Assembly: GCA_963666465.1 (NCBI GenBank)
Contig: OY762824.1
Span: 558,001-622,000, forward strand
DNA from: VXYL01 sp963666465
GTDB taxonomy: Bacteria > Pseudomonadota > Gammaproteobacteria > Pseudomonadales > Azotimanducaceae
Reading direction: 5' to 3'
DNA length: 64,000 nucleotides
A program made the translations under genes and the position numbers. The notes beneath the pieces were generated by a model, which was not told the origin of the DNA, ran no database searches, and worked only from the letters and a program-made list of their open reading frames with translations. Shown one piece after another: positions 1 through 9,036 of the stretch (within the stretch, counting starts at the first letter, position 1; every line of letters starts with the position of its first letter).

Positions 1-90
1 TGTGTCGCGATGCGGAGGCCCCTCTGGGACTTGAACCTGCGTGTTCGGTTAGCCCATGCTATTTGCATGGGCCATGTGGAGGCTGGAACG

Positions 91-345
91 ATGAAGTCCC
101 GGCAGGTGCGTCTCTTCCGCAACGGTCGAAGCCAGGCGCTTCGGATTCCGAAGGAGTTCGAGTTGCCGGGCACCGTGGCGCTCATTGCCAAATCCGGGAA
201 CCACTTGGTGGTTCGTGCGGCTGGACCCAGATCCTTGCTTGACGTGCTGGACTCGATGGAGCCCCTTGGGCCGGGTGACGAGTTTCCTGATGTGGACGAC
301 ACCCTGTTGCCATTGGACGACGATCCTCTGGCAGGGAAGTCGTGA
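91..345 (+). CDS. vapB: VapB-type antitoxin
   Basis: An 84-residue AbrB/SpoVT-like antitoxin. The N-terminus (KSRQVRLFRNGRSQALRIPK) is the swapped-hairpin DNA-binding motif of VapB/MazE antitoxins, and the acidic C-terminal half is the usual toxin-wrapping tail. I chose the ATG at 91 because the family motif begins right there; the longer upstream reading adds unrelated residues. Its stop overlaps the GTG start of the following vapC by 4 nt, so the two are translationally coupled. VapB normally neutralises the VapC ribonuclease and autorepresses the operon. The toxin is broken here, so this antitoxin may now be an orphan. Confidence 0.85.
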   Translation: MKSRQVRLFRNGRSQALRIPKEFELPGTVALIAKSGNHLVVRAAGPRSLLDVLDSMEPLGPGDEFPDVDDTLLPLDDDPLAGKS

Positions 346-760
346 GATTCAGGTTTCTACTCGACACGGACATCCTCTCCGGCATGGCGAGAGATCCTGC
401 CGGCCCGATACGGCAACGCCTGGCGGACGTGGGCACGGAGGTTGTTTGTACAAGCGTCGTGGTGGTTGCGAAATCCAGTACGGGATCGCCAAGAGGGGCT
501 CTTGGCGACTGCAGCGCCGGATGTCCGAGCTGTTGGCCGCCTTGAATGTGGTGAGTACGTTTCCACCTGATATCGCGCAGCACTATGCCTCCATCCGCTG
601 CAATCTGGAGGCCCGGGGCTTGCCGATAGGGCCTAATGATCTCTTGATCGCAGCACATGCTCGGGCTGAAGGATTGACGCTCGTCACCGGCAATGTTCGC
701 GAGTTCGCTCGTGTACCGGGGCTTGCCGTGGAGAACTGGCTTGTCTCTCACGAGGACTGA
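342..760 (+). pseudogene. vapC: VapC PIN-domain toxin, frameshifted
   Basis: PIN-domain ribonuclease toxin of the VapC family, broken by one frameshift. The first frame gives FLLDTDILSGMARDP and continues to about position 470. The rest of the toxin, with YGIAKRGS, the conserved GLPIGPNDLLIAAHARAEG and LVTGNVREFARVPGL, follows in another frame. Inserting one G between 470 and 471 restores VAEIQYGIAKRGS and a normal toxin of about 139 residues. Start is GTG 342, overlapping vapB. All catalytic acidic positions expected in the two halves are present, so the lesion looks recent or could be a sequencing indel. Confidence 0.85.
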
Positions 761-909
761 TCCTGCGCCCGGTGCAGTACGACTCCAGGCGGGGGCCGAC
801 ACACCTCCACTTGCCTTCAGCGTAAGTCCGTCGGTCGCGTGACCTCGGCGAGGGCTGCCATTCTTTGAGCGTTGGCATTCCGTGGATTGGGGGCGCGTTT
901 GGGAGGGTC

Positions 910-2470
910 ATGTTCCAGCCGATCCAGTTTCGTCCTGAGGTTGATGCGCTCGTTCGGTTTGTGGAGGAGACGCCGCCGGCAAGGATCGTCGAGGCGACCT
1001 GCGCGAAGCTGCGGGAGGGGTTGCCGGTGCGGGACATCCTGGCCGCCAACGCGTTGGCGGTGGTGCGCTCCACGGAGCTTCCGGCGCAACATCATGGTGG
1101 GCCGCTGCATCCGATCTGTGGTATCCATGCGGTGCATGAGGTGGCGCGACGGCTGCCGGGAGAGGGGGTTACTTGCCCGTGCTTCAGCACACGGCGCTAT
1201 GCAACAACCATGTTCACTCCTCGACGATGGGGCCGTATCTGATGCCGGTCATCGAGCCGATGGCCGGCAATCCCGGTGGGGGTGCAGAGCTACCACATCT
1301 CGACGCGGAGCTCGAGGAGGACGTTCCCGCGAGGCGCTCGTAGCGAAGGATGAGGTGCGGCGACGCTCGGAGCCTTCCACAAGAGCCTGCGGGCATTGGA
1401 GCCGGCAGCGGCGGAGCATTACTTCGTCTGGCTGCTTGATCGGCTTTCGCCCGGCCAGGCCCTCGATCGGCTTCTGCCGCTCACCATCGCCCGCAACGGA
1501 CATGACGACCACAACTTCATCTATCCCGTGTACACGGCGCGGGCGGTGGAACAACATCGGCCAGGAGTGGGCACATGTCCTGTTCCGGCCGGCGGTGCGC
1601 TATCAGGCGCGGCGGGACTCGAGGCTCATCCGCAACGGCTACGACTTTGCCGATGTGGAAGCGTTGATCGACGAATACAAGCCGCTCGACGTGGACATTC
1701 CGGAACGCTCCAATCCCGGCGAGACGGAGAGGATTGGCGAACTCGGCATGTCGATGGGGCGGCGCATCAACTATCTCGACAACATCGAGCCGATGGCGAA
1801 GGCGCTCTCCTTCGAGGGCGCAGGCGAGGCGCTTTTCGGTGGGTGCGGCGGCAGCCTGTATCAGCACCAGCTACGGCAATCCGATGGATTCGCACCTGCA
1901 CACCGGCACCAACAACCGCCGTTACCTGCTGCGCTGCCCCGGCATCGGCAAGCGCAACCGCATCCTTGCGCTGCTCGCCGGCTCACGGGGCCGGAGGTGC
2001 TCTTGGCCGAGCGGATGCTGAACTGGCACGACCATCTCGAAGATGGCCTGACGGCGCCGCTGCCGCAGCGGAACGAGGACGCGCTGCTCGATGCCATCGT
2101 CGAGAGCGTGGAAGGGCAGCCGTGGCTCGACTGGCGCAAGATCGGCGTGGCCATGACCACGGTGCCGGACAGTGTGAAGCACACCGTGGCGTTGGCGCGG
2201 CAGTATGCCGAGCTCGGCTACGACGTTGGCAAGTATTTCGAGCGTTTCGCGGAAATCGCCTGCCGCGACGACTTCACCGAGATGCACTCGCTGAAGCACT
2301 TCCAGGCCATCGTCGATGAATACGAGACCACCCGCGCGCCGTTCCGCTGGCTGCGCATGGTGGCGGCGGCGAAGTCGGCGGCCATCATCCATCTGGGGCG
2401 CGAGCACGGCATCTATCGGCAGGCCAAGGAGCCTTCAGCCGGGGAAGCATCCCCGACCGCTGACGCGTAA
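910..2470 (+). pseudogene. Unrecognised enzyme-size gene with several frameshifts
   Basis: A gene of about 500 codons can be followed through at least four frame changes. It starts MFQPIQFRPEVDALVRF (ATG 910), continues with LPVLQHTALCNNHVHSS (about 1170-1250), then YFVWLLDRLSPGQALDRL (about 1420), then YDFADVEALIDEYKPLDV (about 1640), and ends with FRWLRMVAAAKSAAIIHLG (about 2340-2400). Each segment has the composition of real protein, and they line up in order on one strand. I do not recognise the family. The last residues and stop codon come from an R1 repeat copy that has replaced or truncated the natural 3' end. Confidence 0.6.
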
Positions 2471-2518
2471 GGAAGTACCGGCAATTCCCCTATCGCTGGG
2501 GGCGTACTTCCATGCAAG
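2429..2518 (+). repeat. R1 two-hairpin dispersed repeat, copy 1
   Basis: First of four copies of a 90-bp element (others at 28446, 46995 and 47965). It starts GAGCCTTCAG and ends CATGCAAG. Hairpin one pairs CGGGGA with TCCCCG. Hairpin two pairs GGAAGTAC with GTACTTCC around an inner CCCC/GGGG stem. This copy supplies the C-terminal codons and stop of the decayed gene upstream. Confidence 0.85.
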
Positions 2519-2549
2519 CTCTTGGCTGCGTGAGGGATTGGCTGGAGCG

Positions 2550-4623
2550 TAGGGTGATTGCACGCTTTGGCTCCGGCGGTGTTCACGGTGCCGACGACGT
2601 TGTCGGTTGCTTGGCAGCGGAGGGTGGGCGGCCTTCGTCATGGCGGTTCGGCTTGCCGGACGGCGGCTTTTCGACGATTCGCCGAACGGGGGGACGCCCG
2701 CGGGAGGTGCTTGGCGGTGCGGAGGTCGGCCGGCCAGGTTCGGTGCTTGGGTAGGGCTAGTCGGGCGAGAGAATGGCGTCGAGGGCGTCGCCGCGGCGCA
2801 TCATGCAGTGGCGGTTGGCCTCGGGCAGGTAGCGGAAGCCGTTGTGGAAGACGACGGCGAGGGCGATGTTGTTGAGCGTGGCGTGGTTGGCAGGGGCATG
2901 GCCGGCGCGGAAGCGCGCGGCGTCCTCTCCCATGCTGGCGTCGCGGCGGAAGTGGTTGCCGTTCTCGACCTGCCAGTGGCCGCGGTTCCAGGCCAGCAGC
3001 CGTTCGGCCCCGGCGCGGCCGGCGGGCACGGAGGTGATGCCGCAGGCGGTTTCGGCGGAAGTCTCGCCGGTCTTCGCGTTGGTGCGTTCGCGCACGACGC
3101 GGAACGCCTGGCGGGCCTCGGGGAACGGCGCGAACGTGTTCGGCAGCAGGTCGCGGGCGGCCACCCGCCGCGCTTCGATGCGGCCGTGCGCCTTGACGGG
3201 CTCGTCGGCGTGGCGGCGCACGGCGTCGCCGTCCCAGTCGATGGCCGCGAGCGGGGTGAAGGTGTCGGGGCAGTTCGCCTTGACCGACAGCACGCAGTCG
3301 GCGCCGTGCGCCTCGACGATGCTGCGCGCGGTGTCGCGGGCGGCGTGCAGGGCGTCGAGGGTGAGCACGCAGCCGCGCAGGTCGACGTCCTCGAGCAGCG
3401 CACGCAGCGCCGCCGCTTCGCCGCCCTCGTCGCGGCAGCAGCGCCCGGCAGCGGCCGGCCTGCGTGGGTGACCAGCGTGACGGTCTCGAAGTGCGTGTTC
3501 TCGTCGGTGTGCCGGTTGGCGCCGCGGATGCGCTTGCCGTCGGCGGCCAGCGCCGGCTGTTCGGCGTCATCGGCGAGACGCGGTGCCGCCCAGGCCCGCA
3601 GCGCCTCTTCCAGGCCATCCGGGTCGGTGCCGGCCATCACCCGGCAGATGGTCGCCGCCGACGGCGCCTTCCACTCGCCGGCGGCGCTGCGCCACCCGCC
3701 CAGCGCGCGCAACTCCCGCGCCTCCAGGCCGGCCGCGAACTGCGCCGCCGCCACCGGCCCCGACAGCCCCGACAGCTTCGCGAGCGCGCAGATGGACAGC
3801 ACCGTCTCCAGACGGTGCTTGCGGCCCTGGCCGCGGCGGCAGTCCGGCAGCCCCGCGAACACGTCGCGCAGCGAGCGCAGCTCGGACGGCGCGTAGCGAA
3901 CCGGCACCGCCCGGCACGTCCACTCCGGACGGTCCGCCGGGTCCGCCAGCCGCTCGCGGGCGTCCGGGCGCAGCGCCCGCACGAACATCTCCTTCGGCGA
4001 ACCGCGCGGGTCCGTGTACGACCCGCTGTGCCGCGCGAAGCCCTTCGCGCGCCCCACCCGCGTCCAGTTCGACGCCGCGTAGCAGGTGCCCGCGAACCGC
4101 GACGGGTCCACGAACGTCTCCGCGAGCTCCAGCGGATGGCCGCGCGCCGCCTCCCAGTCCGCGCTCAGCCGCCGCAGGCTGCGCGACAGCGACCGCGACG
4201 CCAGGTTCGCGATCCCCGACGCCTCCGGCAGCACCAGAAAACGCGTGTTGTTGCCGATCAGGTGCAGGCGCCGGAACTGCACCGACCGGTGCCAGCCCAG
4301 CCAGCGGTCCCGCGGCGCGCACCTGAACGCTCCCGACTGCCAGCCGAGAAGCGCCAGCCAGTGACCGCGCCAGACCGCAACGTGGCGCACGCCGCGACCC
4401 GCGAACTGGCGGAACCCCAGATGGTGGTGCTCGTCCACCAGCGCGTCCCACCGCCGACGCTCGTCCGCCCGAACCGGTCGAACCTCGACCTCGCCGACCA
4501 CCACCTCCCGCCTGTCGAAAACCTCCGCCATGCACCCGTTGTACAGCATCGGCCACCAAAAAGCCAGTACCTTTCCCTACATCGCCCCAATCAGCCTGTT
4601 GCGCCTAGCGTGCAATAGCCCTG
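2550..4623 (-). mobile_element. ISAs1-family insertion sequence with 10-bp target duplication
   Basis: The element is bounded by imperfect terminal inverted repeats: TAGGGTGATTGCACGCT at 2550-2566, and its complement form AGCGTGCAATAGCCCTG at 4607-4623. Both sides are flanked by the identical 10-bp sequence GGCTGGAGCG (2540-2549 and 4624-4633). A target duplication of this size is typical of ISAs1-type elements. It carries one minus-strand transposase gene. The intact duplication indicates a fairly recent insertion. Confidence 0.85.
2757..4531 (-). pseudogene. DruA-like domain/ISAs1 transposase fusion, frameshifted
   Basis: The N-terminal about 230 residues match the DUF4338 domain of Druantia protein DruA (HHLGFRQFAGRGVRHVAVW, ELAETFVDPSRFAGTCYAAS). 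An ISAs1-type DDE transposase follows (LPDCRRGQGRKHRLETVLS, ALAADGKRIRGA). Near 3440 the frame changes; the C-terminal part (LTLDALHAARDTA, RGHWQVENGNHFRRDAS, ending LSPD) continues in a second frame to 2757. One base less before CRDEGGE would join them. ATG 4531 is preceded 6 nt upstream by TACAAC, so the transcript may be leaderless. DruA domains are known from an anti-phage system; here the domain travels as part of a transposase. Confidence 0.8.
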
Positions 4624-4714
4624 GGCTGGAGCGAGGGCATCCTGTCCCCAACCGTGCCAATATGCGCAAACGGGCGAGATGGCGAAGCTGGGATGCGCGC
4701 CCCGGCGGCATGTA

Positions 4715-4741
4715 ACGTAGGGGCGCGCCAGTTAGGGCGCG
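4715..4741 (+). repeat. R4 repeat fragment
   Basis: A short stretch ending GTTAGGGCGCGCT matches the 3' half of the better copy at 47122-47164. It directly precedes the CTAG at the left edge of the first IS1182 copy. Confidence 0.4.
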
Positions 4742-4745
4742 CTAG

Positions 4746-6368
4746 CAGTCTGTCGGACTTTGGTGCCTGCGTCACTACAATGGCGCCCGCCGTTTGGGGA
4801 GGCCATTTCGAGATGCCGAAGTTCGTGCCGTCGGATCGGAGCCAGCCGTACCTGTTGCCGCCGGACATGCGGGAGTGGGTTCCCGAGGACGACCTGGTGC
4901 ACTTCGTGCTGGAGGCGGTGGAGCGGGTTTCGATGTCGCGGTTCCGGGTGAACGAGCGCGGCACGGGTTCTGCGCAGTGCCACCCGCGGATGATGCTTGC
5001 GCTGCTGGTGTACTGCTACGCGACCGGGACGTTCGGCTCGCGGCGGATCGAGCGGGCGACGCACCGGGATCTGTGCGTCCGGTACCTGACGGCGGACAGC
5101 CACCCGGACCACGACACGATCTGCCGTTTCCGTCGGGAGAACTTCGAGGCGGTTGGGGAGGCGTTCCTGCAGGTTCTGCTTCTGGCGCGGGAACTGCGGC
5201 TTCTTCGGGTGGGGACGGTGAGCGTGGACGGGACGAAGGTGGACGCGAACGCGAGCCTTCGCAACGGCATCCGGCACGACCGTGCGGAGGAGCTGCGGGC
5301 GCAGCTTCAGCAGGAGATCGACGGTCTTCTGGCGGAGGCGGAGCGGACGGACGCGTCGGACGAGGTCGATCCGCAGCGTCTTCCTGCGGAGCTGTCGCGG
5401 CGGGAGGCGCTGAAGGCGAAGCTGGACCGGGCGTGCGCGGAGCTGAAGGAGCGGGCGGAGCGCCGTGCGGAGTCGGAGCGCGAGGAGTACGAGCGCAAGG
5501 TGGCGGCGCGTGATGCGCGCAAGGGCTCTGCGAAGGGTCGGCATCCGAAGCCGCCAGACGGGAAGCCGAGGCCGGACGAGCAGGTCAACCTGACGGACGC
5601 GGACAGCGGGGTGATGAAGAAGAGCGAGCGTCACGAGTGCCGGCAGGCGTACAACGCGCAGGCGGTGGTGGACGCGGACGGCAGCCAGCTGGTGCTGGGC
5701 TGTCGGGTGAGCCGGAGCGCGACCGACCGCCGGGAGCTGGTCGCGGACGTGGACGCGGTGCCGGCGGCGGTTGGGGTGCCGGATCGGGTTCTGGCGGACA
5801 ACGGCTACGCGTCGGGAAGCGAGGTGGCGGAGCTGGAGGGCCGCGGCATGGACCTGCTGGTGGCGACGGGCGCGGAGGGCGGCCGGCGGCAGCACGACTT
5901 CCGCCCGGAGCCGGCGGAGGAGCGTCCGGCGAAGGAGCCGAAGGCGGAGTGGATCAAGGCGATGCGGGCGAAGCTGGACGAGGAGGGGAACCGGCAGCGC
6001 TACCGGGTTCGCAAGCACACGGTGGAGCCGGTGTTCGGGGTGGTGAAGCAGGCGATGGGGTTCCGTCAGTTCCTGCTGCGCGGCATCGAGAAGGTGGAGG
6101 GCGAGTGGTGCCTGGCGATGCTGGCGTACAACTGCAAGCGGCTGCACAACCTCACGGCGGCGTGAATCGGGGCTGGAAGCCGCCCCGGAACCCCGGATCC
6201 GGGCCTTCTCCAGCCCACCGGAGCCACATCGGCGACGACATCCCAGACCTGCCGCGCCGGACACGCCGCAATCGCCCGCCCGGATGCGGCAGTCCGAGAG
6301 CCCCGGGGGCGCACCCCCGTCCACAAGCCGCCAACATCCGCCTTCGCCGCCCAAAGTCCGACAGGCTG
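4746..6368 (+). mobile_element. IS1182-family insertion sequence, copy 1
   Basis: The terminal inverted repeats are CAGTCTGTCGGACTTTGG (4746-4763) and, at 6351-6368, the complement of CAGCCTGTCGGACTTTGG, 17 of 18 matching. The left end is preceded by CTAG (4742-4745). The right end abuts an R2 repeat that itself ends in CTAG (6481-6484). It carries one full-length transposase gene. A diverged second copy lies at 45378-46997. Confidence 0.85.
4813..6165 (+). CDS. IS1182-family transposase
   Basis: An intact 450-residue DDE transposase. The N-terminal DUF772-type domain (QPYLLPPDMREWVPEDDLVH, GTFGSRRIERATHRD, SHPDHDTICRFRREN) is followed by VGTVSVDGTKVDANAS with the first catalytic Asp. A charged alpha-helical insertion of about 100 residues comes next, then the DDE_Tnp_1 half (YNAQAVVDADG, RVLADNGYASGSEV, HTVEPVFGVVKQAMGFRQF). 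ATG 4813 matches the start of copy 2. No lesion is visible, so this copy is probably active. Confidence 0.92.
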   Translation: MPKFVPSDRSQPYLLPPDMREWVPEDDLVHFVLEAVERVSMSRFRVNERGTGSAQCHPRMMLALLVYCYATGTFGSRRIERATHRDLCVRYLTADSHPDHDTICRFRRENFEAVGEAFLQVLLLARELRLLRVGTVSVDGTKVDANASLRNGIRHDRAEELRAQLQQEIDGLLAEAERTDASDEVDPQRLPAELSRREALKAKLDRACAELKERAERRAESEREEYERKVAARDARKGSAKGRHPKPPDGKPRPDEQVNLTDADSGVMKKSERHECRQAYNAQAVVDADGSQLVLGCRVSRSATDRRELVADVDAVPAAVGVPDRVLADNGYASGSEVAELEGRGMDLLVATGAEGGRRQHDFRPEPAEERPAKEPKAEWIKAMRAKLDEEGNRQRYRVRKHTVEPVFGVVKQAMGFRQFLLRGIEKVEGEWCLAMLAYNCKRLHNLTAA

Positions 6369-6484
6369 CCAGCGCCACAAGAACCGTTGCCTTTCGGCAA
6401 CGCTTCTTGCCCCAACCCAAGCCGACCTGTCACCCTGTCGGCATTCGGCCAGCTTACGCCGTCCGAAGTCCGACAGGCTGCTAG
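6369..6484 (-). repeat. R2 CTAG-bounded hairpin repeat, copy a
   Basis: About 115 bp. On the minus strand it starts with CTAG then CAGCCTGTCGGACTTCGG, contains the hairpin GTTGCC-GAAA-GGCAAC, and ends TTCTTGTGGCGCTG at the IS1182 end. The CAGCCTGTCGGACTT end is the same sequence as the IS1182 terminal repeat. Other copies are at 7401, 45269 and 59241. Confidence 0.8.
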
Positions 6485-6514
6485 AGGATCGTTTGACAAG
6501 CACGGAGGGAAGGC

Positions 6515-7294
6515 ATGTACAAGACCATCTTGGTGGACATCGAGGACGATGTCGCCACCATCACCCTGAACCGGCCGGATCGGCTCAACGCCTGGACCGG
6601 CCAGATGCACCACGACCTGGACGCGGCCATCTCGGCCTGCAACGACGATCCTGCCGTGGGCGCAATGGTGGTAACCGGCGCCGGGCGCGGCTTCTGCGCC
6701 GGCGCCGACATCCGTGACAACTTCAAGAACCGGCTCGAAGGCGAGGAACGGCAAACCTCGTCCAACTGGATCGAGTTGGTGCGCTCCTCCAAGCCCGTCA
6801 TCGCCGCCGTTAACGGCCCGGCCGTCGGCGTGGGCGTTACCATGATGCTGCCGATGGACGTCATCATCGCCTCAAGGCAGGCAAAGTTCGGCCTGGCATT
6901 CGTGAAGATGGGCGTGACCCCGGAACTCGCAAGCTCCCACTTCCTTGTGCAGCGCGTAGGCTTCGGCCGCGCCAGCGAAATGTGCCTCACCGGCCGCCTC
7001 TACAACGGCGAGGAAGCGTTCTCGCTCGGCCTCGCAGACCGCCTCGCCGAACACGACGACCTGCTGGCGGAAGCCCAGGGCCTCGCCCGCGAAATGGCAG
7101 CGAACCCCTCCCCCCACCTGCGCTGGGTGAAGGAACTCCTCACCAAGAACGGCTCCGAAACCAACATCGCCGAAGTGCAGCGTCGCGAAGGTGAGGTGCT
7201 GGCCAAGGCGTTCGCCTCCGTAGAACATGCCGAGGCCGTGGACGCATTCCTGAACAAACGCGCACCTGATTTCAAGCCGGCTCGACCGGCATAG
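6515..7294 (+). CDS. Enoyl-CoA hydratase/isomerase family protein
   Basis: A 259-residue crotonase-fold protein. These enzymes hydrate or isomerise acyl-CoA thioesters in the cytoplasm. Family signatures are LNRPDRLNAWTGQM, the oxyanion-hole segment GAGRGFCAGADIRD, and AVNGPAVGVGVTMMLPMDVI. The usual second Glu region reads VKMGVTPELASS, and a C-terminal helical part follows. ATG 6515 is preceded by GGAGGG at 6504-6509. It stands alone downstream of the IS1182/R2 unit. The substrate cannot be told from sequence. A separate pair of crotonase genes is at 49890-51409. Confidence 0.9.
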   Translation: MYKTILVDIEDDVATITLNRPDRLNAWTGQMHHDLDAAISACNDDPAVGAMVVTGAGRGFCAGADIRDNFKNRLEGEERQTSSNWIELVRSSKPVIAAVNGPAVGVGVTMMLPMDVIIASRQAKFGLAFVKMGVTPELASSHFLVQRVGFGRASEMCLTGRLYNGEEAFSLGLADRLAEHDDLLAEAQGLAREMAANPSPHLRWVKELLTKNGSETNIAEVQRREGEVLAKAFASVEHAEAVDAFLNKRAPDFKPARPA

Positions 7295-7400
7295 TGGAAA
7301 CGGGCCTGCTGCGTGCTACTGAGCTGCTGCTGCAGTCAGATTGCAGTCATGGTTCAGATCACCATCCGCAACGTGTCCGAAACGAGCTCGCGGCTACAGG

Positions 7401-7457
7401 GATGGCTTGGGCTGGGGCAAGAGCGTTGTCCGAAGGCAACGGTTCTTGTGGCGCTAG
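7401..7457 (+). repeat. R2 hairpin repeat, partial copy b
   Basis: Only the hairpin half of R2 is present (GGCTTGGGCTGGGGCAAG, then GTTGTCCGAAGGCAAC and TTCTTGTGGCGCTAG). The final CTAG at 7454-7457 contains the stop codon of the minus-strand carbonic anhydrase gene, so the repeat lies at the 3' end of that gene. Confidence 0.7.
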
Positions 7458-8248
7458 TCGATGGGCGCGAGCAATTCCGGCGCCGTCACCAATTGCCGTA
7501 CGCCGTGGGAGTGCGCTTCGTTGAAGGCGTTGCCTTGCTCGGCCCAGCGGTGCAGGGAGTGGATGTCGAGCTTGGCGCATTGGGGCCGCACGCTCCACGT
7601 CACGCGGACGGGAGAGCATTTGCTCTGGTCGTAGGAAGGGCCGGTGGTGGAGCCGCGGTAAAGCACGGGTTCGCCGGTGGTGGAAGGTAGAGACTTGGCC
7701 TGATGGCGACCATCAACGACGTTCCCTCCATAGGCCATCGTCATGAAATCGATCGCATCCAGGTCGTTGACGACCAGAAACACCTGCGTCTCCACCCGCA
7801 GCAACGGATCGGCACACGTCTCCGGCACGCAGGCCCCCAAGCCTTCCCCGGGCGTCGCGTCGCAGGATGTGTGAACCCAGTGCACTTCCAGGGTCTCGCC
7901 CGGCGCCACGCCGTGGTAGGCACCCAGCGCCGGAGCAAGTTCCGCCTCGCTCAAACTCGGTGTTTCGTTGCACGCATAGCCCCCGTCATCCTCATGGCTG
8001 ACGAAAATGCCGAACCCTGGCCCCTTGTGCTCGGCATTGGTGTGCGTGTGGATGTTGCACAGGTTCATCTCGCTCGCCGCCGGCGCCATTGGAAACGTCT
8101 CGCCGTTTAACCCCTGCGGACTGCCGATGTCGCGCGGTGCCTGCGGCCCCATATCGACGCACAGTTCCGCGCTCTCCGCCGCCCTTGCGCCTTCGCTGAA
8201 ACCTCCGCCTAGGGCCAGAATGAAACCGATGCTGTGAATTGCTTTCAT
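7454..8248 (-). CDS. Delta-class carbonic anhydrase, exported
   Basis: 264 residues with an N-terminal signal peptide (MKAIHSIGFILALGGGFSEG, cleavage probably after ARA). The region C64-NIHTHTNAEH-74 holds the closely spaced histidines (H67, H69, H74) of delta-class carbonic anhydrases, a zinc enzyme class first known from diatoms and since found in bacteria. It would interconvert CO2 and bicarbonate in the periplasm. Start ATG 8248 is preceded by GGAGG at normal spacing; longer upstream readings lack coding character. The stop codon lies inside an R2 repeat. The neighbours are mobile elements, so context adds nothing. Confidence 0.8.
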   Translation of the reverse strand: MKAIHSIGFILALGGGFSEGARAAESAELCVDMGPQAPRDIGSPQGLNGETFPMAPAASEMNLCNIHTHTNAEHKGPGFGIFVSHEDDGGYACNETPSLSEAELAPALGAYHGVAPGETLEVHWVHTSCDATPGEGLGACVPETCADPLLRVETQVFLVVNDLDAIDFMTMAYGGNVVDGRHQAKSLPSTTGEPVLYRGSTTGPSYDQSKCSPVRVTWSVRPQCAKLDIHSLHRWAEQGNAFNEAHSHGVRQLVTAPELLAPID

Positions 8249-8613
8249 TGGCTTTTCCTCCCTTGATGAAAGTTGCTGAGCGCAGTGCTGCGACGGGCCA
8301 CACTTTATGCCGTTGGTTTCGGCAGGTGAACGTCCATGACGACCGAGGATGTCGAAGAGCCATCCCGACGACATGGCCGCACGTCGAGGAAAGCAGGGCG
8401 AATCCGCGCAGGAGCTTGGTCTGGAGGAGTCCGAGTGCATGCCACGGAAGCTGCCGATCACGACTTGGATGCAAGCCATCGAGAAACGCAAGGCGCCGAT
8501 CGGGACTGGGTGCACGTCAGATTTGTGACGGATGAGTGAGGAGGCAGAGGGGGCGGGACATTGGCGCGGTTGTCTGACAGTATTATGGCTGTCAGTAGAT
8601 GGAGGGATGTTCC

Positions 8614-9036
8614 ATGTCGACCACGCAGGCGCAGCAGGCACTGAACGAACGACGCGAACACATCGTCCGGGAGTTGGCCGGGCTCGGTGATGTGCAATCC
8701 GGCTCGCTGGCAAAACGCTACCGCCGATGCGGCAAGCCCACCTGCCATTGCGCCACGGACGGGGGTCCCGGCCACGGTCCGAGTTGGTCGTTGACGCGCC
8801 GCGTCGACGGCAAGACGGTGACGCGCATCATCGCGCCCGCGGACGTGCCGACGGTTCAGGCGCGCCTGGCCGAGTACCGGCGCCTGCGGGGGCTGGTGCG
8901 GGAACTGATCGAGGTCAGCGACCGGTTCTGGGAGACGACGACGGGCGACGGGCGGAGGGAGCGCGGGCAAGCCGCGAAAAAGGGGGCTTCGCGGAAACCG
9001 TCGCGGCGGAGATCGGCGGCGAGGTCGAGCGGCTGA
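8614..9036 (+). CDS. ISKra4 first frame (DUF6788-type zinc-binding domain)
   Basis: 140 residues. It contains RYRRCGKPTCHCATDGGPGH, the Cys-rich motif of the DUF6788-type small proteins often seen at the start of ISKra4-like elements, here possibly binding DNA at the ends. ATG 8614 has GGAGGG 7 nt upstream. From about codon 122 the reading crosses A AAG GGG (8979-8985), a perfect X XXY YYZ slippery heptamer. A -1 slip there would fuse this product to the transposase frame. Confidence 0.75.
   Translation: MSTTQAQQALNERREHIVRELAGLGDVQSGSLAKRYRRCGKPTCHCATDGGPGHGPSWSLTRRVDGKTVTRIIAPADVPTVQARLAEYRRLRGLVRELIEVSDRFWETTTGDGRRERGQAAKKGASRKPSRRRSAARSSG

Noticed and set aside
20..45. GGGACTTGAACCTG at the left edge, resembling a complementary tRNA T-arm
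   Set aside because: The flanks do not pair as T-stem and acceptor stem, and no D-arm or anticodon arm is found.
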